The notes under the pieces: model-generated | Database searches by the model: none | Seen by the model: the letters and a program-made list of their open reading frames with translations, nothing else | What the model was told of the DNA's origin: nothing | Translations under genes and position numbers: made by a program | Shown: positions 7,724 to 15,360 of the stretch, one piece after another | Position numbering within the stretch: position 1 is the stretch's first letter | Layout: every line of letters begins with the position of its first letter | Source of the DNA: Allosediminivita pacifica | Lineage (GTDB): Bacteria; Pseudomonadota; Alphaproteobacteria; Rhodobacterales; Rhodobacteraceae | Length of the DNA: 64,000 nucleotides | Assembly (NCBI RefSeq): GCF_003054175.1 | Contig: NZ_QBKN01000004.1 | Location: 1 to 64,000 of the forward strand | Direction of reading: 5' to 3'

Positions 7724-8673
7724 AGCCAGCCCTTCCATCGGAAATAGAGAAACGATCCCACCACCGAGAACAGCATCAGCCCCGTGGCGATCAGGTAGCC
7801 GTGGGGGTGGTCGAGCCCCGGCAGGTTGGTGAAGTTCATGCCGTAGACCGAGGCCACGAGCGTTGGCGGCAGGAACAGCATGGCCACGACCGACACGATC
7901 TGGCCCGTCGCGGTCTGCTCCAGCGTGACCATGCCGAGGATCACGTCGGTCACGTGCGCGACGCGCCCGGACAGGAAATCCGCGTGCACCACAAGCGCCT
8001 GGATGTCGCGTGTGTTGGCCTTGACCAGCGGGCGCAGGGCGCGCTCCACCTGCCCCTCGCGGCCCAGCCCGAAGACCGTCAGCGCGCGCTCCATCGACAG
8101 CAGCGCCAGCCGGTAGCGCGCCAGGTCCTCGCCCTTGCTGCCCACCTCGCGCAGCAGCGCGCTCAGGTCGCGGTCGCGCTCCACCTTGGGGTCGAACAGC
8201 CGGTGGGAAGCCGCGTCGAGTGACCGGCCGACGGCCTCCAGAAGATCGGCGAGCCGCGCGACGATCTCCTCCACCAGCCCCAGGAAGAGGTGCAGGTGCG
8301 TGGCGCAGCCGGCGCTGTTGCTGTCGGCATGGCGCGGGAAGGTCGTGAAGGGGCGCGGGTCGTGGTAACGCACGGTGATCATCTTGTCGGGCGTCAGCAG
8401 GAAGGCCACGGGCCCGAAGAGCGGACGCTTGTCCACGTCGAAGGCCGGCAGCCCCACGGTCAGCACCTCGACGTCGCCGGTGCGGTAAAGCCGGTTGGAG
8501 ACCTCGATCTCCTCCATGTCCTCGAGCGTCGGCACCTCGAGGCCCAGCGCCTCCACTGCCGCCACCTGGTCCGGCTCGGGGCAGTAGAGGTCGATCCAGT
8601 CGGCCTCGGCAAGGTCGGGCGGCATGGGCAGCGGGGTGACCGCGTGGCCCTCGATCCGGTAGGCGAAAAGCAT
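7720..8673 (-). CDS. corA: CorA-family divalent cation transporter
   Basis: 317 residues: an acidic cytoplasmic domain with long helices (about 1-255), then two membrane helices. The first ends with the CorA signature YGMNF. Loop residues LPGLDHPHG follow, and the protein ends with the short basic tail RWKGWL. It should move Mg2+ or a similar divalent cation through a pentameric channel. Unusually it sits inside the phn operon, one base after phnK and overlapping phnL by 4 bases, so it is produced with the C-P lyase proteins. Link to phosphonate use (metal supply for PhnM/PhnJ, or charge balance for released phosphate) is inference. Confidence 0.9.
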   Translation of the reverse strand: MLFAYRIEGHAVTPLPMPPDLAEADWIDLYCPEPDQVAAVEALGLEVPTLEDMEEIEVSNRLYRTGDVEVLTVGLPAFDVDKRPLFGPVAFLLTPDKMITVRYHDPRPFTTFPRHADSNSAGCATHLHLFLGLVEEIVARLADLLEAVGRSLDAASHRLFDPKVERDRDLSALLREVGSKGEDLARYRLALLSMERALTVFGLGREGQVERALRPLVKANTRDIQALVVHADFLSGRVAHVTDVILGMVTLEQTATGQIVSVVAMLFLPPTLVASVYGMNFTNLPGLDHPHGYLIATGLMLFSVVGSFLYFRWKGWL

Positions 8674-8674
8674 C

Positions 8675-9544
8675 TCAGACCTGCAGGACGCTTGAGACGA
8701 GAAGTTGCGTATAGGCGTGCTGCGGGTCGTCCAGCACCTGGTCGGTCAGTCCCTGTTCCACCACGTGTCCATCCTTCATCACCATGAGCCTGTCCGCCAG
8801 CAGCCGCACCACGGCAAGGTCGTGGGTCACGATGATGGCGCTCAGCCCCATCTCTCGCACCAGCCCGCGCAGGAGGTCCAGCAGCCGGGCCTGCACGCTC
8901 ACGTCCAGGCCGCCGGTCGGCTCGTCCATGAACACAAGCCTCGGCCCGGTGACAAGGTTGCGGGCGATCTGCAGACGCTGCTGCATGCCCCCGGAAAAGG
9001 CCGTGGGCCGGTCGTCCATGCGGTCCGCGTCGATCTCGACCCGGCCCAGCCAGTCCTCGGCCCTATCGCGGATCTGCCCGTAGTGCCGCGCGCCCACGGC
9101 CATGAGCCGCTCACCCACGTTGCCGCCCGCGCTCACGTTCATGCGCAGCCCGTCGCGCGCGTGCTGATGGACGAACGCCCAGTCCGTCCGCCCCAGCATC
9201 CGTCGCTCGGGCTCGCTCATGGTCACGGTGTCGACCATGCCCCGCTCCCGCGTGTCGAACATCACCCGGCCCGTGTCGGGCGCCAGTTGCCCGGCCAGGC
9301 AATTGAGCAGCGTCGTCTTGCCCGACCCGCTCTCGCCCACGATCCCCATGACCTCGCCCGGCCACAGATCGAACGAGACCTCCGCGCACCCGATCCGCGC
9401 CCCGTAGCGCTTGCCGATCTCCTCGACCCGCAGCAGCGGCCCGGCCGGGGGCACCGCCGCGCCACTCGCAACCTGCGCGCCCCCTCTCCCCTCGGGGGAG
9501 AGGGCCGGGGTGAGGGGGAACAGCGCGTCGCCCAAAGATTTCAT
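8675..9544 (-). CDS. phnK: Phosphonate C-P lyase system ATP-binding protein PhnK
   Basis: 289 residues from the ATG at 9544 that overlaps the phnJ stop (ATGA) and follows GGAGCAGG. It has Walker A GESGSGKTT, signature FSGGMQQRLQIARN and Walker B LVFMDEPTGG. PhnK docks on the PhnGHIJ core complex. The protein is about 35 residues longer than E. coli PhnK. The extra N-terminus (ALFPLTPALSPEGRG, residues about 7-21) is translated from a REP-like palindrome at 9482-9529, after which the conserved LLRVEEIGKRYG begins. It is possible that translation starts further in, but no better start is visible. Confidence 0.92.
   Translation of the reverse strand: MKSLGDALFPLTPALSPEGRGGAQVASGAAVPPAGPLLRVEEIGKRYGARIGCAEVSFDLWPGEVMGIVGESGSGKTTLLNCLAGQLAPDTGRVMFDTRERGMVDTVTMSEPERRMLGRTDWAFVHQHARDGLRMNVSAGGNVGERLMAVGARHYGQIRDRAEDWLGRVEIDADRMDDRPTAFSGGMQQRLQIARNLVTGPRLVFMDEPTGGLDVSVQARLLDLLRGLVREMGLSAIIVTHDLAVVRLLADRLMVMKDGHVVEQGLTDQVLDDPQHAYTQLLVSSVLQV
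9482..9529 (-). repeat. REP-like palindrome family C, copy 1 (inside phnK)
   Basis: A CTCTCCCC/GGGGAGAG inverted repeat followed by a GGTGAGGGGG tail. Copies of the same module lie at 10873-10912 (same orientation), 10763-10801 (inverted) and 59551-59589. In this copy the palindrome is read in frame as part of the PhnK N-terminus. Confidence 0.8.
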
Positions 9545-10410
9545 GCCACCTGCTCCTCGCCCTGCGCGCCGACGAACCCCGCCTCGCGGCGGCTGCGGCA
9601 GTAATCCGTGTCCGAACAGACGAAGATCCGCCCGCCCGCGTCGTCGGTGATGACCTCGTCGAGGTAGCTGTTCTCCGCCCCGCAAAGATCGCAGGCCGCG
9701 TCGGCCTTCGACGCCTCGAAGGGGAAGTCCTCGAAATCGAGGCTCACCACCTGCGTCCAGGGCGGCAGCGCGTAGATCCGCTGCTCGCGCCCGGCGCCGA
9801 AAAGCTGGATCGCGCCGCAGTCAGACATCTTGGGATTGTCGAACTTCGGGATCGGCGAGGGATCCATCACGTAGCGCCCCTCGACCTTGACCGGATAGGC
9901 ATAGGCCGTCGCGATCTGCCCGTGCCGCGCGATGTCCTCGTAGAGCTTCACATGCATGAGCCCGTATTCCTCCAGCGCATGCATCTTGCGCGTCTCGGTC
10001 TCGCGCGGCTCCAAGAACCGCAGCGGCTCCGGAATCGGCACCTGGTAGACCAGAATCTGCCCCTCGGTCAGCGGCACCTCGGGGATGCGGTGGCGGGTCT
10101 GGATGACCGTGGCCTCGGCGGTCGCCTCGGTCGTCGCCACCCCCGCCGTGCGCTCGAAGAACTTGCGGATCGAGACCGCGTTGGTGGTGTCGTCCGCCCC
10201 CTGGTCGATGACCTTGAGACGGTCGTCGGGCGTCAGCGTCGCGGCGCTCACCTGCACGCCGCCGGTACCCCAGCCATAGGGCATCGGCATCTCGCGGCTG
10301 GCAAAGGGCACCTGGTAGCCGGGAATGGCCAGCCCCTTGAGGATCGCGCGCCGGATCATGCGCTTGGTCTGCTCGTCGAGGTACGCGAAGTTGTAGGCGG
10401 TATCGGTCAT
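9541..10410 (-). CDS. phnJ: Alpha-D-ribose 1-methylphosphonate 5-phosphate C-P lyase
   Basis: 289 residues. PhnJ is the radical SAM enzyme that breaks the C-P bond. Cys240, Cys243 and Cys265 match the [4Fe-4S] ligands of the E. coli enzyme (241, 244, 266). Cys271 matches the catalytic Cys272. Gly31 in GYQVPF matches the glycyl radical position 32. The family motif PMPYGWGTGG is present. All key residues are intact, so the enzyme is probably functional. The ATG overlaps the stop of the preceding DUF559 gene (ATGA), and the stop overlaps the phnK start, so expression depends on reading through the inserted DUF559 gene. Confidence 0.97.
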   Translation of the reverse strand: MTDTAYNFAYLDEQTKRMIRRAILKGLAIPGYQVPFASREMPMPYGWGTGGVQVSAATLTPDDRLKVIDQGADDTTNAVSIRKFFERTAGVATTEATAEATVIQTRHRIPEVPLTEGQILVYQVPIPEPLRFLEPRETETRKMHALEEYGLMHVKLYEDIARHGQIATAYAYPVKVEGRYVMDPSPIPKFDNPKMSDCGAIQLFGAGREQRIYALPPWTQVVSLDFEDFPFEASKADAACDLCGAENSYLDEVITDDAGGRIFVCSDTDYCRSRREAGFVGAQGEEQVA

Positions 10411-10928
10411 TGCTCTCTCCCTCTGGCGTCGAGGATGGCTTGGCCCACGCCGTCAGGGTTTCCAAGGATCTCGGGATTCCAGAAGCGCAGGACGGTCAGG
10501 CCCTGCCCGACCATCCATGTGTCCCGGCGGGCGTCGCGCGCGGTGTCCGCGTGCTGTCCACCGTCGACCTCGACGACAAGTCGCGCCTCGGCACAGTAGA
10601 AATCGGCGATGTAGGGCCCCACCGGCACCTGGCGGCGGAACTTCAGTCCGCCGAGTTGACGTCGGCGCAGGATCTGCCAGAGCGCGCGTTCGGCGCGGGT
10701 CTGCTCGCGGCGCAACCGCCGTGCCTGCAGTGTCTGGATCCCGGTCTGTCGCAAGGGCGACCTCCCCCTCACCCCGGCCCTCTCCCCCGAGGGGAGAGGG
10801 AGGGCACGGGCGTCACCCTCGCGCAAACACGGTAAACCGTGGGTAAACGCGACAAGACCGGCGGTGGGAGCATTCCCTCTCCCCTTGGGGGAGAGGGTCA
10901 GGGTGAGGGGGAAGAGCGCAACGCTCAT
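10407..10928 (-). CDS. DUF559 endonuclease-like protein inserted in the phn operon
   Basis: 173 residues from the ATG at 10928, which overlaps the phnI stop (ATGA). Its own stop overlaps the phnJ start. The first ~60 residues are translated from two REP-like palindromes (TLTLSPKGRG and LPSGERAGVRG) with a linker. The rest (RREQTRAERALWQILR onward) is a DUF559/Vsr-like PD-(D/E)XK domain with IADFYC, then VVEVDGGQH, and the DTWMVGQGLTVLRFWN segment. Members of this family are predicted nucleases. No C-P lyase role is known. Its position between phnI and phnJ, with perfect 4-base couplings on both sides, is unusual. Family call is firm; function is unknown. Confidence 0.85.
   Translation of the reverse strand: MSVALFPLTLTLSPKGRGNAPTAGLVAFTHGLPCLREGDARALPLPSGERAGVRGRSPLRQTGIQTLQARRLRREQTRAERALWQILRRRQLGGLKFRRQVPVGPYIADFYCAEARLVVEVDGGQHADTARDARRDTWMVGQGLTVLRFWNPEILGNPDGVGQAILDARGREQ
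10763..10801 (+). repeat. REP-like palindrome family C, copy 2 (inside DUF559 gene)
   Basis: CCCCTCACCCCGG followed by the CTCTCCCC/GGGGAGAG palindrome. It is the inverted partner of copy 3 at 10873-10912; together they flank about 70 bases and form an imperfect inverted repeat of about 150 bases inside the DUF559 coding sequence. Confidence 0.8.
10873..10912 (-). repeat. REP-like palindrome family C, copy 3 (inside DUF559 gene)
   Basis: The CCTCTCCCC/GGGGAGAGG palindrome with a GGGTGAGGGGG tail, in the same orientation as the copy in phnK. Translated on the minus strand it gives TLTLSPKGRG at residues about 10-19 of the DUF559 protein. Confidence 0.8.
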
Positions 10929-12004
10929 GCCACCTCTCCCCCGCCGTCCGCCTCGCGCCGCAACCGGCGCACCAGCTCCAGCTCGGCCTGGAAATCCACG
11001 TAATGCGGCAGCTTGATGTGCTCGAGGAACCCCGTCGCCTGGATGTTGTCTGAATGGTACAGCACGAACTCCGCGTCCTGCGCCGGTGCCCCGCTGTTGT
11101 CCTCGCCCAGCTCTTCCCAGCGCAGCGCCCGGTCGACCAGCGCCATGGAGATCGCCTTGCGCTCGGTCTGGCCGAAGACCAGCCCGTAGCCGCGGGTGAA
11201 CTGTGGCGGCTCGGTCTTGGAGCCCCGGAACTGGTTCACTGTTTCGCATTCGGTCAGCTCGACTTCGCCGATCTCGATGACAAAGCCCAGCTCGGGCACC
11301 TCCATCTCGACCGCCACCGTGCCGATGCGCAGCTCGCCCACGAAGGCGTGGTTGCGCGCATAGCCGCGCTGGGTCGAATAGGCCATGCCGAGGATGAAGC
11401 CCTCGTCGCCACGCGCCAGCGCCTGCAGGCGCAGCGCGCGTTCGGCGGGCAACTCCAGCGGCTCGCGCGTCAGGTCCGGCGGCACAGCGTCCGAGGGCGC
11501 CTCCTGCTCAATCAGGCCCTCGCGGTTGAGGAAACCGGTGATGTGCGGCACCTCCGCGGCCATCGCATCGGTGCGTGGCGCGACGGGTGCCTCGCCCTCG
11601 GCGGCCAGCGTGAAATCCAGCATGCGGTGCGTGTAATCGAAGGTCGGCCCCAGCACCTGCCCGCCAGGCGCGTCCTTGAAGGTGGCCGAGATGCGGCGGA
11701 TGACGGCCATGCGGTCGGTCTCGACCGGGGCGGTGCCGCCGAAACGGGGCAGCGTGGTGCGGTAGGCCCGCACGAGGAAGATCGCCTCGATCAGGTCACC
11801 GCGCGCCTGCTTGATCGCCAGCGCCGCGAGATCGGGATCGTAGAGCGATCCCTCCGCCATCACCCGGTTCACCGCCAGCGCCATCTGCTCGCGGATCTGG
11901 TCCACCGTCAGCTCGGGCACATCCCTGTCACCGCGCCGGGCCTCGCCCAGCCAGGCGTGGGCGTTGTCGATGGCGCGCTCGCCGCCCTTGACCGCAACAT
12001 ACAT
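10925..12004 (-). CDS. phnI: C-P lyase core subunit PhnI
   Basis: 359 residues, typical PhnI length, beginning MYVAVKGGERAI as in the family. PhnI with PhnG, PhnH and PhnL exchanges adenine of ATP for methylphosphonate, giving ribose 1-methylphosphonate 5-triphosphate. PhnI alone has nucleosidase activity. Conserved segments include YSTQRGYARNHAFVGE, MEVPELGFVIEIGE and FVLYHSDNIQATGFLEH. It lies 3 bases after phnH and its stop overlaps the DUF559 gene start. Confidence 0.96.
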   Translation of the reverse strand: MYVAVKGGERAIDNAHAWLGEARRGDRDVPELTVDQIREQMALAVNRVMAEGSLYDPDLAALAIKQARGDLIEAIFLVRAYRTTLPRFGGTAPVETDRMAVIRRISATFKDAPGGQVLGPTFDYTHRMLDFTLAAEGEAPVAPRTDAMAAEVPHITGFLNREGLIEQEAPSDAVPPDLTREPLELPAERALRLQALARGDEGFILGMAYSTQRGYARNHAFVGELRIGTVAVEMEVPELGFVIEIGEVELTECETVNQFRGSKTEPPQFTRGYGLVFGQTERKAISMALVDRALRWEELGEDNSGAPAQDAEFVLYHSDNIQATGFLEHIKLPHYVDFQAELELVRRLRREADGGGEVA

Positions 12005-12007
12005 GGC

Positions 12008-12574
12008 TCAGCCCTCCACCGTGATGCTGCGCGGCAGGGCGGCCAGCTGCGCCCCGGCGGTGAAGTAGAAATCCACCCCCAGCGGATAGAGCATGGCATT
12101 GCGCTGGAAGGCCGCGACCTCGGGCAGCGACAGCGCCGCCCGCTCGCGGATGCCGGGTCCGCTGAGCGTCGCCCCACCGGCCTCCAGCGCCGACATTTCG
12201 ACCACCAGCGTGGTGGAGCGGTCGGGATACTGCGCCGTGCCCACCGGAAACCGGTCGAGCGGCTGCAGCGCCGCCCAGTCGCCCAGCGCGAACATGGCCT
12301 TTTCCGCGCCCACCAGCGGCGCGCCGGTGTGAAAGACAACCCAGTCGCGCACGGCGGCGCAGTCGTGCGCCCCCGCCAGGTGCAGCGGCGTTTCCGCGTC
12401 GCAAAGCGTCAGCAGCAGCACGCCCGCCGCCTGCGACAGCGGCGCGGGCGGCTCGGCCCCCGCGACCGTCTGGATCGTGCCGGGACGGGCCATGGCCTCC
12501 ATCGCCGCGCGAAAGGCATGGGCCGCATCGACCGCCGGATCGGCGAACCCGCCCTGAAGCGCCTCTGTCTGCAT
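12008..12574 (-). CDS. phnH: C-P lyase core subunit PhnH
   Basis: 188 residues from the ATG at 12574, which overlaps the phnG stop by one base. PhnH is a structural and regulatory partner in the PhnGHIJ core. The family start (GGFADPAVDAAHAFRAAMEA) and MARPGTIQ motif are visible, as is the C-terminal LYPLGVDFYFTAG. Length matches the family. Confidence 0.95.
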   Translation of the reverse strand: MQTEALQGGFADPAVDAAHAFRAAMEAMARPGTIQTVAGAEPPAPLSQAAGVLLLTLCDAETPLHLAGAHDCAAVRDWVVFHTGAPLVGAEKAMFALGDWAALQPLDRFPVGTAQYPDRSTTLVVEMSALEAGGATLSGPGIRERAALSLPEVAAFQRNAMLYPLGVDFYFTAGAQLAALPRSITVEG

Positions 12575-13017
12575 CAGTCCTCTCCCCGCGCCATGGTGAA
12601 GAATTCCACCTTCGTCGCCGCCGCCTTCTCGGCCCGCGCCCGGGCCGTGGCCTGCATCTCGTCGCCCAGCGGATCGAGCACCGCCGCGCGCACCCGCGCC
12701 GCCGCCTCGGTCTGCATCAGCGCGTCGACCCGCGCCGCCACTTCGGCCTTGGCCTTGTCGCGGCCCTGCACGTAGCCGTGGCCGACCGTGCCGCAGGGCA
12801 GCTGCAACGCGCAGCGCGTCACCGTCATCTCGCCAAGGTTGAAGGGCGCGCCCGTGGCGCCTGCCCGGCCGCGCACCATGACGGCCCCGACCTCGGGTGG
12901 CCGCAGCCAGGTGACCTCTCCGCCCGCGTCCAGATCGGACCACAGCGCCCTGAGCCGCGCCGCGGGCGCCCGGGCCAGCAGCCCCATCCAGTCCTTGCGT
13001 TCCAGCGCCGCGCCCAT
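12574..13017 (-). CDS. phnG: C-P lyase core subunit PhnG
   Basis: 147 residues from the ATG at 13017, which has AGGAGG five bases upstream; a frame starting upstream at 13077 would reach into the promoter region. Visible family segments are RKDWMGLLARAP, PPEVGAVMVRGRAG, FNLGEMTVTRC and the HGYVQGRDK motif. PhnG is a subunit of the core complex that makes the ribosylated phosphonate. It is the first gene of the leftward phn operon and is divergent from phnF with a 121-base gap. Confidence 0.95.
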   Translation of the reverse strand: MGAALERKDWMGLLARAPAARLRALWSDLDAGGEVTWLRPPEVGAVMVRGRAGATGAPFNLGEMTVTRCALQLPCGTVGHGYVQGRDKAKAEVAARVDALMQTEAAARVRAAVLDPLGDEMQATARARAEKAAATKVEFFTMARGED

Positions 13018-13060
13018 CGCGACCTCCTGTTTTGGGTAAAACCGACATCTTGCGGAGTTG

Positions 13061-13092
13061 TCGGTATTTATATACAACTAGACAAATACCGA
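13061..13092. promoter_or_regulatory. Candidate PhnF operator in the phnF-phnG promoter region
   Basis: A perfect 9-base inverted repeat, TCGGTATTT (13061-13069) and AAATACCGA (13084-13092), is centred in the 121-base gap between phnG and phnF. Shorter nested repeats (AGTTGT/ACAACT, GTAT/ATAC) lie within it. The position fits a divergent regulator controlling both directions. Binding by PhnF is inference. Confidence 0.55.
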
Positions 13093-13138
13093 AATCCCCT
13101 TTCCCGGGCAAGCCCCGCAAGCATGAAGGTTCCGTGAC

Positions 13139-13855
13139 ATGGGCCGCACCGCGCTCTGGACCGCCATTTCCGACAGTCTCACCGCCGACATCGCGGGCGG
13201 CCGCTACCGCGCGGGCGACAAGCTCCCGACCGAGGCCGAGCTCGCCGCCCGCTTCGGCGTGAACCGCCATACCGTGCGACGCGCGCTCGAGGCGCTGCAC
13301 GACCGCGGCCTCACCCACGCCCGTCGCGGCGCGGGCGTCTTCGTGGCCTCGCGGCCGACCGACTATCCCATCGGCCGCCGCACCCGCTTTCACCAGAACC
13401 TGCGCGCCGCCGGTCAGGAACCGGGGAAGGAGATCCTCGCCCTCGAGACCCGCCGCGCCGACCCGCGCGAGGCCGAGGCGCTGCAGCTGACCGAAGGCGC
13501 TACGGTGCACGCCTACGACGGCCTGTCCTTCGCCGATGGCGTGCCCATCGCCACCTTCCGCAGCGTCTTCCCGGCGGATGCCCTGCCCGGCCTGCCCGAC
13601 CACCTGCGCGAGACTCGCTCCGTGACCGAGGCGCTCGCCCGGTGCGGCGTGCCGGACTACACCCGGACCTCCACCCGCCTCACCGCCAAGGCCGCCAGTG
13701 CCACGCAGGCCCTGCACCTGCGCATCGACGAGGGCGCGCCGATCCTGCGAAGCGTCGGCATCAACGTCGATCCCGACGGCCGCCCCGTCGAATACGGGCG
13801 CACCTGGTTCGCGGGCGACCGCGTGACGCTGGTCATGGGCGACGAGACCGACTGA
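13139..13855 (+). CDS. phnF: GntR/HutC-family regulator of phosphonate genes
   Basis: 238 residues. The N-terminal winged helix (residues about 8-70) contains LPTEAELAARFGVNRHTVRRAL, the GntR recognition region. The rest is a UTRA ligand-binding domain ending VEYGRTWFAGDRVTLVMG. PhnF proteins repress phosphonate genes and respond to a phosphonate-related ligand. It is divergent from phnG and shares the promoter region with the inverted repeat described at 13061-13092. Confidence 0.92.
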   Translation: MGRTALWTAISDSLTADIAGGRYRAGDKLPTEAELAARFGVNRHTVRRALEALHDRGLTHARRGAGVFVASRPTDYPIGRRTRFHQNLRAAGQEPGKEILALETRRADPREAEALQLTEGATVHAYDGLSFADGVPIATFRSVFPADALPGLPDHLRETRSVTEALARCGVPDYTRTSTRLTAKAASATQALHLRIDEGAPILRSVGINVDPDGRPVEYGRTWFAGDRVTLVMGDETD

Positions 13856-13957
13856 GCGCCGCCCGGGCCAGGCAATGACGCGAAACGGCAGAGTGTTTTG
13901 CCCGCCAAAGGCGAAACCCGCTCTGGACGCCCTTGTTTTATTGACACTTTCGTGCGG

Positions 13958-13990
13958 CTGTCACCTGCCCTACACAAACCGGCGCTATAT
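13958..13990 (+). promoter_or_regulatory. PhoB-box-like site before the second phnM
   Basis: CTGTCAC (13958-13964) and CCTACAC (13969-13975) are spaced 11 bases apart, as in a Pho box, though the second half-site is weak (4 of 7). A possible -10 CTATAT lies at 13985-13990, about 10 bases downstream, which is the usual distance. A phosphate-starvation promoter for the gene at 14022 is inferred. Confidence 0.4.
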
Positions 13991-14021
13991 CGCCCGGACA
14001 CCCCAAGGTCCGAGCAGACAG

Positions 14022-15203
14022 ATGACCCCAGATCCCGCCTCCCTGCGTCTCACCGGCGCCACGGTGCTGCGCGACGGCGCCCTGCAGCAGCGCTCCGTCG
14101 CGATCGAGGAGGGGCGTATCTCGAAGGGTCCCCTGCCCGAGGTGGATCTGCGCGGCTACTACGTGCTGCCGGGCATCATCGACCTGCATGGCGACGCCTT
14201 CGAGCGGCAGCTCGCGCCACGGCCCTCCGCGCCCTTTCCCGTGGCCACCGCCCTGCGGGGCACCGACCGCGAAGCCGCCGCCAACGGCATCACCACCGCC
14301 TGGCTGGCCCACAGCTGGAGCTGGGAGGGCGGCCACCGCAGTCCCGAACATGCCGAGATGTTCCTGCAGGCGCTCGGCACCTACCGCCGCGAGGCGATGA
14401 CCGACCTGCGTGTGCAGATCCGCTGCGAGACCCATACCGCCGAGACCATGGACCGGCTGCTGGCCGCCGTCCGGCGTCACCGCGTCGACTACGTGGTCTT
14501 CAACAATCACCTCGACGAGACGCTGCAGACGGTGGAGCTCGACCCCGCGCGGCTGGCGCAGGGGGCCCGGGCCGCGGGCCGGACGCCCGAGCAGCACCTC
14601 GCCATCCTGCGCGCCGCCGCGCAGCAGAAACGCGATGTGCCGCGCTATCTCTGCCGCCTGGCCGAAGCCTTCGACACGCTGGGCGTGACCTACGGCAGCC
14701 ATGACGATCACGACGGCGAAACGCGCGAGTTCTACTCGATGATCGGCGCCAAGCTCTGCGAGTTTCCCACCCGCCGCGCCGCAGCGGCGCTGGCCCGCGC
14801 GGTGGGCGATCCGATCCTCATGGGGGCGCCGAACGTGGTACGTGGTGGATCGCAGTCGGGCAATATCGCCGCAAGCGACCTGCTGCGCGCGGGGCTCTGC
14901 GATGCGCTGGTGTCGGACTACTACTATCCCGCGCTGGCGCAGGCGGCCTTCCGGCTGGCCGACGAGGGGCTGATGGATCTGCCGCGCGCCTGGGCCATGA
15001 TCTCCGAACGGCCAGCCGAGATCATCCGCCTGCCCGATCGCGGCGTGATCGACTACGGGCGCCGCGCCGACCTGACCATCGTCAACGCGACCACCCGCGG
15101 GATCGAGGCGACCATCGCAGGCGGCTGCATCACGCATCTTGCCGGCGAGGCGGCGGCGCGGTTCCTCGGCCAGCGCAGCGCGCTGCGCATGGCTGCCGAA
15201 TAA
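14022..15203 (+). CDS. phnM: Second PhnM-like amidohydrolase
   Basis: 393 residues from the ATG at 14022. It belongs to the PhnM family (alpha-D-ribose 1-methylphosphonate 5-triphosphate diphosphatase type) but is distinct from the copy at 4623. The metal motif reads IIDLHGDAFERQ instead of the IELHTDNIERH of the other copy. A SHDDHDGETREFY segment and GAPNVVRGGSQSGNIA follow. It lies 166 bases downstream of phnF on the same strand, behind a Pho-box-like sequence. Whether it duplicates PhnM activity or hydrolyses a related triphosphate is not clear from sequence. Confidence 0.85.
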   Translation: MTPDPASLRLTGATVLRDGALQQRSVAIEEGRISKGPLPEVDLRGYYVLPGIIDLHGDAFERQLAPRPSAPFPVATALRGTDREAAANGITTAWLAHSWSWEGGHRSPEHAEMFLQALGTYRREAMTDLRVQIRCETHTAETMDRLLAAVRRHRVDYVVFNNHLDETLQTVELDPARLAQGARAAGRTPEQHLAILRAAAQQKRDVPRYLCRLAEAFDTLGVTYGSHDDHDGETREFYSMIGAKLCEFPTRRAAAALARAVGDPILMGAPNVVRGGSQSGNIAASDLLRAGLCDALVSDYYYPALAQAAFRLADEGLMDLPRAWAMISERPAEIIRLPDRGVIDYGRRADLTIVNATTRGIEATIAGGCITHLAGEAAARFLGQRSALRMAAE

Positions 15204-15214
15204 GTTTGTCCGAA

Positions 15215-15232
15215 CCGTTACGCCACTGTCAT
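15215..15232 (+). promoter_or_regulatory. PhoB-box-like site between converging genes
   Basis: CCGTTAC-n4-CTGTCAT with 11-base spacing; the second half is a perfect Pho half-site and the first has 5 of 7. A possible -10 (TAGGCA) lies 10 bases downstream. No plus-strand gene follows before the hairpin at 15361, so this might drive a short RNA or be a chance match. Confidence 0.35.
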
Positions 15233-15360
15233 CCGAGCCCGCTAGGCAAGGCCGTGTGAGTGTGACCGCGCGGGAGACCCGGCGATTTCCGGGCCCCGCT
15301 GATCGTTTCAGGCACCCCAAGCCGCGTAACGAGTCATTTGATCCGCCATTTTTCGACGAA

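Noticed and set aside
10763-10912. CRISPR-like or insertion-sequence structure in the DUF559 gene
   Set aside because: Only one inverted pair of REP-like palindromes; no spacer array, transposase or target duplication.
11054-12775. 573-codon plus-strand open frame across phnI and phnH
   Set aside because: Antisense shadow of strongly conserved phn genes; long antisense frames are common at this GC content.
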